Shown here: positions 36,160 through 43,741 of the stretch, in pieces
Layout of the letters: each line of letters opens with the position of its first letter
Position numbering within the stretch: the first letter of the stretch is position 1
Origin: Ottowia sp.
GTDB taxonomy: Bacteria > Pseudomonadota > Gammaproteobacteria > Burkholderiales > Burkholderiaceae_C
DNA length: 64,000 nucleotides
Reading direction: 5' to 3'
Assembly: GCF_016703145.1 (NCBI RefSeq)
Contig: NZ_JADJCO010000003.1
Span: forward strand, 1,194,001 to 1,258,000
Position numbers and translations under genes: made by a program
The notes under the pieces: model-generated
What the model was told of the DNA's origin: nothing
The model's input: only the letters and a program-made list of their open reading frames with translations
The model's database searches: none

Positions 36160-36189
36160 GATACCGCCTCAGGGCGGTATCTTCGTTTT
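36160..36189 (+). terminator. Rho-independent terminator/attenuator between fdh gamma and fdhE
   Basis: A perfect 9-base stem, GATACCGCC / GGCGGTATC, with loop TCAG, followed by TTCGTTTT. fdhE starts 21 bases later, so the element probably separates highly expressed structural genes from low-level fdhE-selAB. Confidence 0.8.
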
Positions 36190-36209
36190 CGGACCAAGGA
36201 AGAACTTCT

Positions 36210-37151
36210 GTGCAACGCATCCTCCAGCCCGGCGAAATCGAGGCCCTCGACCATGTGAGTTTTCCGCGCGTGCGCCTGCCGCAGCCGGCCGCGCTCTTCC
36301 AGGAGCGCGCCGCGCGGCTGGCGCAATTGGCCGACGGCCATCCCATCGCCGACTACCTGCGCTTCGCCGCGCGTCTGGTGCAGGCACAGCAGCGCGTGGC
36401 GGCGCAGGCCCCGGCCGCGCAGGCGCCGTCCGCCGACGTGATCGAGCGCGCCGGCGCCCACGGCATGCCGCTGATGCCGGCCTCCGACGCGCTGCCCGGA
36501 CCGTGGCGCGACACGCTGCGCGCGCTGCTGGCCGACCTGCAGGCCGACGCCGCCGTGCCCGCGCCGCTGCGGCCCGTGCTCGACAGCCTGGCCGCCGCCG
36601 GCGACGGCGCGCTCGATGCCCTGGCCCGCCAGGCGCTGGCCGACAACATCGGCCGCGAGGATCTGGCGGCCGCTCCGCTCGTGATGGCGGCGCTGCAAGT
36701 GGTCTTCGCGGTGCGCGCGGCCGCCGTTCCCGAAAAAGCCGTGCCCTACACCGAGCCCGCCACCCTGTGCCCCGTGTGCGGCAGCGCGCCCGTGGCGAGC
36801 GTGCTGCGCATCGGCGGCAACATCGCCGGCCACCGCTACCTGCACTGCGGCCTGTGCGCCACCGAATGGCACATGGTGCGCGTCAAGTGCAGCCATTGCG
36901 AATCGACCCAGGGCGTGCGCTACCAGAGCGCCGAAGACGCCGACGGCAGGATCGGCGAAGTGGTGCAGGCCGAGACCTGCAGCCAGTGCCACACCTACCG
37001 CAAGCTCGTCAGCCAGGAAAAAGACCCCTACGCCGAGCCCCTGGCCGACGACCTCGCCAGCCTCACGCTCGATCTGCTGATGGGCGACACGGCCTTCTCG
37101 CGCGCCAGCGGCAACCCGCTGCTGGCCATCGAAAGGCCGCTGGCGGTATGA
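36210..37151 (+). CDS. fdhE: Formate dehydrogenase accessory protein FdhE
   Basis: 313 residues from a GTG at 36210 ([19 protein letters not shown]), after a GGAAGAAC ribosome site; the frame upstream is a shadow. Four C-x-x-C rubredoxin-like knuckles are present in the C-terminal half: [26 protein letters not shown] and CSQCHTYRK. The N-terminal half is helical and variable. FdhE is needed for assembly of respiratory formate dehydrogenase and binds iron through those cysteines. Its stop overlaps selA by 4 bases. Confidence 0.93.
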   Translation: MQRILQPGEIEALDHVSFPRVRLPQPAALFQERAARLAQLADGHPIADYLRFAARLVQAQQRVAAQAPAAQAPSADVIERAGAHGMPLMPASDALPGPWRDTLRALLADLQADAAVPAPLRPVLDSLAAAGDGALDALARQALADNIGREDLAAAPLVMAALQVVFAVRAAAVPEKAVPYTEPATLCPVCGSAPVASVLRIGGNIAGHRYLHCGLCATEWHMVRVKCSHCESTQGVRYQSAEDADGRIGEVVQAETCSQCHTYRKLVSQEKDPYAEPLADDLASLTLDLLMGDTAFSRASGNPLLAIERPLAV

Positions 37152-38572
37152 GCAGTCCAGCGCCGCCGCGCCTGCCCTCGGTGGACCGGGCCTTGGCCAC
37201 CGACGCGATGCGCGCCCTGGCCGGGCGCTACGGCCAGAGCGCCCTCGCCGATGCCCTGCGCGCCGAGTTCGACACCCTGCGCCCGCAGGCCCTGGCCGGC
37301 CAACTGACGGCCGAGGCCATCGCCGACCACGCCCTCGCCGCCGCCTGCGAGCGCCGCCTGGCCGCGCGCTTCGCGCCGCGCCTGAAGGCCGTGTTCAACC
37401 TCACCGGCACCGTGCTGCACACCAACCTGGGCCGCGCGCTGCTGCCCGACGAGGCGGTGCGGTCGGTGGTGCGCGCGCTCACCGCGCCGGCCAACCTGGA
37501 ATTCGACCTGACCACCGGCGGCCGCGGCGACCGCGACGACCTCGTGGACGGCCTGCTGCGCGAGCTGACCGGCGCCGAGGCCGCCACCGTCGTCAACAAC
37601 AACGCCGCCGCCGTGCTGCTCACGCTCAATGCACTGGCCCAGCGCAAGGAAGTGATCGTCTCGCGCGGCGAACTGGTCGAGATCGGCGGCGCCTTCCGCA
37701 TCCCCGACATCATGTCGCGCGCCGGCGCCCGGCTGGTCGAGGTGGGCACCACCAACCGCACCCACGCCAAGGACTACGCCGAGGCCATCACCGACCGCAC
37801 CGCGCTGCTGATGAAGGTGCACACCAGCAACTACGCCGTCAGCGGCTTCACCAAGGCCGTGAGCGAGGCCGAAGTGGCGGCCATCGCCCACGCGCGCGGC
37901 CTGCCGCTGGCGGTGGACCTGGGGTCAGGCACGCTGGTCGACATGGCGCAGTGGGGCTTGCCGCACGAGCCCACCGTGCGCTCGGTGGTGGCCGCCGGCG
38001 CCGACCTCGTCACCTTCAGCGGTGACAAGCTGCTCGGCGGCCCGCAGGCCGGCCTGATCGTCGGCCGCCAGGACCTGATCGCCAAAATCAAGAAGAACCC
38101 GCTCAAGCGCGCGCTGCGCGTGGGCAAGCTCACCCTGGCCGCGCTGGAGCCGGTGCTGCGCCTGTACCTTGCGCCCGAGCACCTGGCCGAGCGGCTGACC
38201 ACGCTGCGCCTGTTCACCCGCCCGCGCGCGCGGATGCAGGCGCAGGCCGAACGGCTGCAGCCCCTGGTCCAGCAGGCCGTGGCGCCCGATTTCGACGTGA
38301 GCGCCGCGCCCATGTCCAGCCAGATCGGCAGCGGCGCCCTGCCGGTCGAGACGCTGCCCAGCGTCGGCCTGCGCATCGCCCCGCGCGAGGGCAAGCGCGC
38401 CGGCCGCCAGCTCGCCCGGCTCGAAGCCGCGCTGCGCAGCCTGCCGCGCCCGGTGATCGGCCGCATCGCCGACCAGTCGCTGTGGCTGGACCTGCGCTGC
38501 CTCGAAGCACCCGACGAAGCCGCTTTCGCCGCGCAGCTGAGCGCGTTGCAAGCGGCGCTCGCCCCGGCCTGA
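37148..38572 (+). CDS. selA: L-seryl-tRNA(Sec) selenium transferase SelA
   Basis: 474 residues from the ATG at 37148, overlapping fdhE. PLP-fold marks are [19 protein letters not shown] near the N-terminus, [27 protein letters not shown] and the PLP lysine in [18 protein letters not shown]. The C-terminal small domain has LPSVGLRI and [19 protein letters not shown]. It converts Ser-tRNA(Sec) to Sec-tRNA(Sec) with selenophosphate. The donor enzyme SelD is not encoded in the window. Confidence 0.95.
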   Translation: MSSPAPPRLPSVDRALATDAMRALAGRYGQSALADALRAEFDTLRPQALAGQLTAEAIADHALAAACERRLAARFAPRLKAVFNLTGTVLHTNLGRALLPDEAVRSVVRALTAPANLEFDLTTGGRGDRDDLVDGLLRELTGAEAATVVNNNAAAVLLTLNALAQRKEVIVSRGELVEIGGAFRIPDIMSRAGARLVEVGTTNRTHAKDYAEAITDRTALLMKVHTSNYAVSGFTKAVSEAEVAAIAHARGLPLAVDLGSGTLVDMAQWGLPHEPTVRSVVAAGADLVTFSGDKLLGGPQAGLIVGRQDLIAKIKKNPLKRALRVGKLTLAALEPVLRLYLAPEHLAERLTTLRLFTRPRARMQAQAERLQPLVQQAVAPDFDVSAAPMSSQIGSGALPVETLPSVGLRIAPREGKRAGRQLARLEAALRSLPRPVIGRIADQSLWLDLRCLEAPDEAAFAAQLSALQAALAPA

Positions 38573-38582
38573 CGCGAGCGGC

Positions 38583-38653
38583 GGTTTTCAAGAGAAATCG
38601 GCCTTCAGCCAGCGTCATCATTGCGCCAACAGCTATTGATTTTATAGCATTCG
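38583..38653 (-). repeat. Dispersed ~70 bp repeat, copy 6 (between selA and selB)
   Basis: On the minus strand: ATGCTATAAAATCAATAGCT, then GTTGGCGCAATGATGACG and CTGGCTGAAGGCCGATTTC to CTTGAAAAC. It is one of the best-preserved copies and fills the selA-selB gap. Confidence 0.85.
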
Positions 38654-38666
38654 GAAGACTGCACGC

Positions 38667-40805
38667 ATGATCATCGGCACCGCCGGCCACATCGACCACG
38701 GCAAGACCACGCTGGTGCGCGCGCTCACCGGCGTGGACACCGACCGCCTGAAGGAAGAGAAGGCGCGCGGCATCTCCATCGAGCTGGGCTACGCCTACCT
38801 GCCCGTGCCGCCCGAAGGCGGGCAGGGCGGCGAGAGCGCGCAGGTTCTGGGCGTCATCGACGTGCCCGGCCACGAGAAGTTCGTCCACACCATGGCCGCT
38901 GGCGCGGCGGGCATCGACCATGCGCTGCTGGTCGTCGCCGCCGACGACGGCGTGATGCCGCAGACGCGCGAGCACCTGGCCATCGCCCTGCTGTTCGGCA
39001 TCACCCAGGGCACCGTGGCCCTGACCAAGTGCGACCGCGCCGATGCCGACCGCATCGCCGCCGTGCGCGCCGAGATCGCCGCGCTGCTGGCCGCATCACC
39101 CCTGCGCGGCGCGCCCCTCTTCGAGACCGCCCTCGCCCCCGAGGTGGACGCCGCCGGCCTCGGCATCGAGGCGCTGCGCGAGCACCTCTTCACCCAGGCC
39201 CGCGCCTGGGAGGCGCGGCAGCGCCGCCGCGGCGACGGCCTGTTCCGCCTGGCCGTCGACCGCGTCTTCACCCTGGCCGGCCACGGCACCGTCGTCACCG
39301 GCACCGTCTTCGGTGGCAGCGTGCGGGTGGGCGACACGCTCACCCACTCGGCCACCGGCCGCGGCGTGCGCATCCGCGGCCTGCACGCGCAGAACCGCGC
39401 CGGCGAGGCCGGCCGCGCCGGCCAGCGCGTCGCCCTCAACCTGGCCGGCATCGACAAGCACGAGATCGCCCGCGGCGACTGGATCGCCGACGCCCGCGTG
39501 CTGCAGCCCACCCAGCGCATCGACGTGCGCCTGCGCCTGCTGCCGGGGGCCGCGCCCCTCGGCTCGTGGACGCCGCTGCACGTGCACCTGGGCGCCGCGC
39601 ACCGGCAGGCGCACGCCGTGCCGCTGCAGGCCGACACGGTCGCCCCCGGCACCGAGGCGCGCGTGCAGCTCGTCTTCGACGTGCCCGTGTTCGTCGTGCC
39701 CGGCGACCGCTTCATCGTGCGCAACGCGCAGGGCACGCGCACCGTGGGCGGCGGCGCCGTGCTCGACCCCCTGGCGCCCGAGCGCCGCCGCCGCAGCGCC
39801 GAGCGCATGCAGTGGCTCGACGCCCTCGACACCCTGGCGGCCACCGGCGACGCGCGCCCCCTGCTGGCCGTGGTACCGGCCGGCCTCACGCGCAGCGCGC
39901 TGGCCCGCTTGCTGGGCCGCCTGCCCGCGCCCGGCTGGGCGGGGGACGATGCGCCTGCGTTCGCCATCGGCCAGCCCGGCCCGCTCGCGGGATCGATAGC
40001 CGGCGATGCCGACGAACTGTGGCTGGCCCCCGCCGCCTGGGCCGCCGTGCGCGATCGCATCACCGGCGCGCTGGAGCGCCACCACGCCCGCGCCCCCGAC
40101 GAACCCGGCCTGAACGGCGCCCGCCTGCAGCGCATGGCCTTCCCGGCCCTCGCGTCACAGTCCGGCGGCGCCCAGGCCAGCTTCGCGCGCCTGCCCGTGC
40201 AAGGCTGGCAGGCCTGGATCGACCGCCTGCTGGCCGAACGCGACGCCGAGGGCCGCCCCGTGCTGGAGCGCACCGGCCACTGGCTGCACCTGCCCGGCCA
40301 CCGCGTCAGCCTGAGCGAGGCCGAACAGGCCCTGGCCGACCGCCTGCACCCGCTGCTGCTGGCTGGCGGCAACGACCCGCCCTGGGTACGCGACCTGGCG
40401 CGCCAGACCGGCGCGCGCGAAGACGCCGTGCGCGGCCTGCTGCGCAAGCAGGCCCGGCTGGGCGCGCTCCACCAGGTGGTGAAGGACCTGTTCTACCCGG
40501 CCGAACGCATGGCCGAACTGGCGGACACCTTCGCCAGCCTCTCTGCCCAGGCCAGGGACGCCGGGGCGTCGCCCCCGCTCCCCTCGCGGGAGAGGGCTGG
40601 GGAGAGGGGGCGACAAGGTCCGCGCTTGCCCCCCGGCGCCGTCGAGGCCCGCGCGTTCCGCGACGCCGTGCAGCTTGGCCGCAAGCGCGCCATCCAGATT
40701 CTCGAGTTTTTCGACCGCATCGGCTACACCCGCCGCGTGGGCGACGCGCACCTGTTGCGGCCGAATACGCGTTGGGCGCGGGAGGGGACCGTCACGGGCC
40801 CCTAG
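38667..40805 (+). CDS. selB: Selenocysteine-specific elongation factor SelB
   Basis: 712 residues, longer than E. coli SelB (614). GTPase motifs: [32 protein letters not shown] and ALTKCD. Domains II-III follow (about 180-350), then four winged helices that bind the SECIS, the last with [20 protein letters not shown]. An in-frame insert (40566-40618), read as [18 protein letters not shown], is a copy of a well-known intergenic repeat and lies between the last two winged helices. SelB delivers Sec-tRNA to UGA in the fdh alpha mRNA. Confidence 0.95.
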   Translation: MIIGTAGHIDHGKTTLVRALTGVDTDRLKEEKARGISIELGYAYLPVPPEGGQGGESAQVLGVIDVPGHEKFVHTMAAGAAGIDHALLVVAADDGVMPQTREHLAIALLFGITQGTVALTKCDRADADRIAAVRAEIAALLAASPLRGAPLFETALAPEVDAAGLGIEALREHLFTQARAWEARQRRRGDGLFRLAVDRVFTLAGHGTVVTGTVFGGSVRVGDTLTHSATGRGVRIRGLHAQNRAGEAGRAGQRVALNLAGIDKHEIARGDWIADARVLQPTQRIDVRLRLLPGAAPLGSWTPLHVHLGAAHRQAHAVPLQADTVAPGTEARVQLVFDVPVFVVPGDRFIVRNAQGTRTVGGGAVLDPLAPERRRRSAERMQWLDALDTLAATGDARPLLAVVPAGLTRSALARLLGRLPAPGWAGDDAPAFAIGQPGPLAGSIAGDADELWLAPAAWAAVRDRITGALERHHARAPDEPGLNGARLQRMAFPALASQSGGAQASFARLPVQGWQAWIDRLLAERDAEGRPVLERTGHWLHLPGHRVSLSEAEQALADRLHPLLLAGGNDPPWVRDLARQTGAREDAVRGLLRKQARLGALHQVVKDLFYPAERMAELADTFASLSAQARDAGASPPLPSRERAGERGRQGPRLPPGAVEARAFRDAVQLGRKRAIQILEFFDRIGYTRRVGDAHLLRPNTRWAREGTVTGP
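40566..40618 (+). repeat. Intergenic-type repeat inserted in frame in selB
   Basis: GCCCCCGCTCCCCTCGCGGG, then AGAGGGCTGGGGAGAGGGGG. The CTCCCCTCGCGGGAGAGGG inverted core is the common proteobacterial intergenic repeat. Here it is translated without a stop or shift. Confidence 0.75.
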
Positions 40806-40876
40806 AATCCGCTTCGTCGCGCCGCACAGGCGCACCCATCTCAGAGCGGCGAAGCCGCCTGGGGTTGGCTTCTTCA

Positions 40877-40972
40877 GGAGAGCAAACGCACCCGGTGGTG
40901 CGCCCGGGCTTCAAACCCGGTAGGGGGCGCCAGCCGCTTCCTGGTCGGTTCGACTCCGGCTGCTTTCCGCCA
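40877..40972 (+). tRNA. selC: tRNA-Sec (selC), anticodon TCA
   Basis: 96 bases including CCA. The acceptor stem has the Sec-specific 8 pairs (GGAGAGCA / TGCTTTCC), G discriminator and CCA at 40970-40972. The anticodon loop CTTCAAA with TCA at 40911-40913 is closed by a CCGGG/CCCGG stem. A long variable arm (TAGGGGGCGCCAGCCGCTTC) and a T-arm GGTCGGTTCGACTCCGGC are present. It lies 71 bases after selB and beside the foreign-looking gene at 41199-42686; selC is a classic integration target. Confidence 0.95.
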
Positions 40973-41198
40973 ATACACGCAAAGACGGATTGGGGGCCTG
41001 GCCGATACCCGCGCGGTTGATTGGTTGTTGGAGCGCTTGTTTGGAGCAGTGGGAACAAACTTCCGATTTGCAGCGATTGCGGAAGTTCGGCCCCGCCCCA
41101 TGCAATGTCTGCAACGTTGAAGAATCCGTCAGTCGAGCGCCACACGCCACACGCCACACGCCACGCGGTACGCGGAGCTTGAGACGGATTTTTGAGCT

Positions 41199-42686
41199 TT
41201 ATGCGCTTCTCGGGAGCAGCGCCTTGAGCTCCGCCAGATCTTTCGCATAGCTCACACGATATCTTCCAAACGGGTGAGACATCGTCGTGTATCGTCGAAT
41301 GCACTCATTGGAGTTCCATCCTGCGTCGATCAGATCAGACACTGCAAAGACAAATTCGAGAGTGTTCGTAAAAAATGCCACCGGACTCTCGCCGGACTCG
41401 TAGTCCAGCTTGGGCCTCGTGCCATGGACATAGTAGTTTCGGCAATCCACGGCATGATCAGCGACGAGTTCCAAGTCGGGAAATAGATCTCCTACTTGTC
41501 GGTCTATTGTCCGCACCCGGCTGCGAACTTTCCTTTTCAGGCTGAGCTTTCCGATCCGCCCCAACGCTCCGAGAACCGAGCTCCGATCATCTCCGTGAGG
41601 GAGGCTCCTGAAGAGCGCGCGGGCCTTATCTCGAGCCTCGGCAAGATTATATGGGATGGGGTCAGGAGGCGGGAAAGCATTGTCCGGTAACAGGTCGAAC
41701 ATATTTGCTGCACCCACTAGCCGATCTGGGTCGTAGCGCCGTTGAGAGGCGAAGCTGGTGGAATAGCGCAGACGTGCGGTGCGCCATTCTTCGTTTCTTG
41801 CCAACCACGCAGCTAAGACCTTGCTTATCTTCTCAGGCTCTCGCGACGGCCAGAAGGGGAGGTCAAACCAGCTGGTAGGCTCCCATTCATCCTCGGCGTC
41901 TCTGCGAGGTCCGAGAGGCCAGATGAGATCAAGCTGCTGCCGATGGACACCTTCCTCCCCATCCAGTTCAACCTTGATGTCCTTTACGTTCTGTGGACGT
42001 CCCGCCGCGATCTCGACAAATCTAACTAAATCCAGCAGAGCTCGTAGGGCGTGCTTCACGGTAATTGCAGTAGGGAAATCGATCGCCAGAATTACATCGG
42101 CATCAAGATGTATCCCATCGGCTGACGAAGAGGGAACGATCAGCGTGTACCTCGCCGAGACCACACCCAACGATGTGGCTGTGGAGAGAAGCTCAAGCTT
42201 GCCGTTGAAGTAAAAAATGTGCGGTAGTGCTCCAAGCTCTCCGACATACTTTCCGCTCTCTGTCTTCGACAGCTCCGCCAGATGCTCGCGCGCATTGAAG
42301 ATTTGGCCAAATGCTCGAAAGTCGCCGAACAACGCCGTCGCGTCATCTAATGAAAAATGGATGCTTGCGATCCGCTCTTCCTCGGACGTCACGTGCTTTT
42401 GACCAATCAAGATGTAATTCGGAAACAGGTTTCTCACAAAGAAGTGATCATCATCACGAAAATGCTCTCCTGTACCAACCATCGGTATGCAGTTGAGCAG
42501 GGACACGTGCGTGGAGTCAAGCAACCGCCCACAGACATCTCGCTTCGCAGACCAGTCAGGTTCAGAACGAGAGAAAAGCTTCAGCCGCGAAGCTTGCCCG
42601 CGCAAATGCAGTTCGCCTGCCGCAGTCAACGATCCACCAAGGGAGAACTGCCCCGCAATGCATCGCTCGTTGTACGCTTCTTTCAT
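41199..42686 (-). CDS. ApeA-like HEPN-domain protein (candidate anti-phage gene)
   Basis: 495 residues. The N-terminal half resembles the ApeA N-terminal domain (GQFSLGGSLTAAGELHLRG, DVCGRLLDSTHVSLLNCIPM). The C-terminal helical part contains VDCRNYYVHGTRPKLD, an R-x4-H motif of catalytic HEPN RNases placed as in ApeA (usual form TRNYxTH). ApeA proteins are single-gene abortive defences. Base composition is clearly more A/T-rich than the flanks, pointing to transfer. It stands alone, facing selC, with ~226 bases of non-coding DNA between. Family assignment is by eye. Confidence 0.65.
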   Translation of the reverse strand: MKEAYNERCIAGQFSLGGSLTAAGELHLRGQASRLKLFSRSEPDWSAKRDVCGRLLDSTHVSLLNCIPMVGTGEHFRDDDHFFVRNLFPNYILIGQKHVTSEEERIASIHFSLDDATALFGDFRAFGQIFNAREHLAELSKTESGKYVGELGALPHIFYFNGKLELLSTATSLGVVSARYTLIVPSSSADGIHLDADVILAIDFPTAITVKHALRALLDLVRFVEIAAGRPQNVKDIKVELDGEEGVHRQQLDLIWPLGPRRDAEDEWEPTSWFDLPFWPSREPEKISKVLAAWLARNEEWRTARLRYSTSFASQRRYDPDRLVGAANMFDLLPDNAFPPPDPIPYNLAEARDKARALFRSLPHGDDRSSVLGALGRIGKLSLKRKVRSRVRTIDRQVGDLFPDLELVADHAVDCRNYYVHGTRPKLDYESGESPVAFFTNTLEFVFAVSDLIDAGWNSNECIRRYTTMSHPFGRYRVSYAKDLAELKALLPRSA

Positions 42687-42872
42687 TTAATTCCTCCCTG
42701 CAGCTGTTCGAGCACTCGATTTAAGACACGGTGCGTCTGTCCTCGACGGCAAAGTTGCCAACCCAAGTGATTGGGTACCAATACCACTTCTTGCCTTGGT
42801 CATCTAGTCCACTCTCCACCAATGGCTGTTTTCAGCCTGAGGCGGACGTTGTTGGCGGAATGGCTGCGCGCA

Positions 42873-43625
42873 TCAGGCGGCGGCAGCGCCGCCCGCGCCG
42901 TCCAGGCCCGCCAGCATGTCCTGCGCCCTGGCATAGGCGGGCGCGGGGCCGATGTTCAGGCGCGCACGCGCCACCTCCAGCGGCTCGTGCAGCAGCGCCT
43001 CGACGTCCTCCCCCAGCAGCCAGCCGGCGCGGCGGCCGCGGCGCCAGCCTTCGATCACGGCGCGGGCGAAGGCGGTGCGGCGCGACACGCGCAGGCTCTT
43101 CAGCGCGGCGGCGGCGGCGATGAAGGCCCAGCCCAGGCCCTTGGTCTGCGCGTAGCTGAAGGCGACCAGGGCCGCCTCGCCCAGCGGCTGGTCGGCCTGG
43201 TAGCCGGTGAGCACGTGCCAGATGTCGTGCACGTCGCGGATGCGGCGGGCCATCCAGGCGTGCGGGTGCTCCACCAGCGGGCGGGCCTCGGGGTTGGAGA
43301 CCTCGGCCAGGCCGGCGGCGGAGTAGCCGGTCTGCTCCAGGAAGGCGCGGTACGCGGCGCCCACGGTGCCGGGCGCAAAGCCGGCGATGAAGGCGGGGTC
43401 GGACAATCGCTCGGCCAGCTCGACGCGGCGGTAAGCCTGCCTGGGGCCGCCTTCCGCGCGCATCAGGCGGTCGAAGTTGATGGGCGCCGAAGGGCCGTTG
43501 AGCGACTGCATGATGACGAACACCTGGGCCGTGTCGTTGGGGTCGCGCAGCAGCGCGCGCACGGCGCGCAAGGCGGCGGGCAGGTCGCGCTTGTACGGAT
43601 GGGGCTTGGCGTTGGCGGTGGTCAT
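42873..43625 (-). CDS. COQ4-family protein (ubiquinone biosynthesis)
   Basis: 250 residues. The family metal site is visible as DVHDIWHVLTGYQADQPLGE, i.e. H-D-x-x-H-x11-E. N-terminal FVIMQSLNGPSAPINFDRLM is also typical. COQ4 in eukaryotes decarboxylates and hydroxylates C1 of the quinone ring during coenzyme Q synthesis; bacterial relatives probably do a related step, but this is inferred. The C-terminus ends in GGAAAA. It is divergent from the permease gene at 43742, with 116 bases between. Confidence 0.82.
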   Translation of the reverse strand: MTTANAKPHPYKRDLPAALRAVRALLRDPNDTAQVFVIMQSLNGPSAPINFDRLMRAEGGPRQAYRRVELAERLSDPAFIAGFAPGTVGAAYRAFLEQTGYSAAGLAEVSNPEARPLVEHPHAWMARRIRDVHDIWHVLTGYQADQPLGEAALVAFSYAQTKGLGWAFIAAAAALKSLRVSRRTAFARAVIEGWRRGRRAGWLLGEDVEALLHEPLEVARARLNIGPAPAYARAQDMLAGLDGAGGAAAA

Positions 43626-43741
43626 GGGGCGGCTCCGGGGGCCGGGCAGGTGGTGGACAGGCCTGCCGCGGCGATGGCCCCGATCTTCCCAGAGTGCGCG
43701 CCCGCCGTGCCCATCGCCCGTTCTGGGCTATGGTGTCGGCC

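Noticed and set aside
41140..41165. Short tandem CCACACG units, considered as a CRISPR or regulatory array
   Set aside because: Only about three 7-base units without spacers; a simple sequence repeat.
40877..42872. Search for a 3' selC duplication (attR) beyond the ApeA-like gene
   Set aside because: No copy of the tRNA 3' end was seen up to 42872 and there is no integrase, so no attachment site is annotated.
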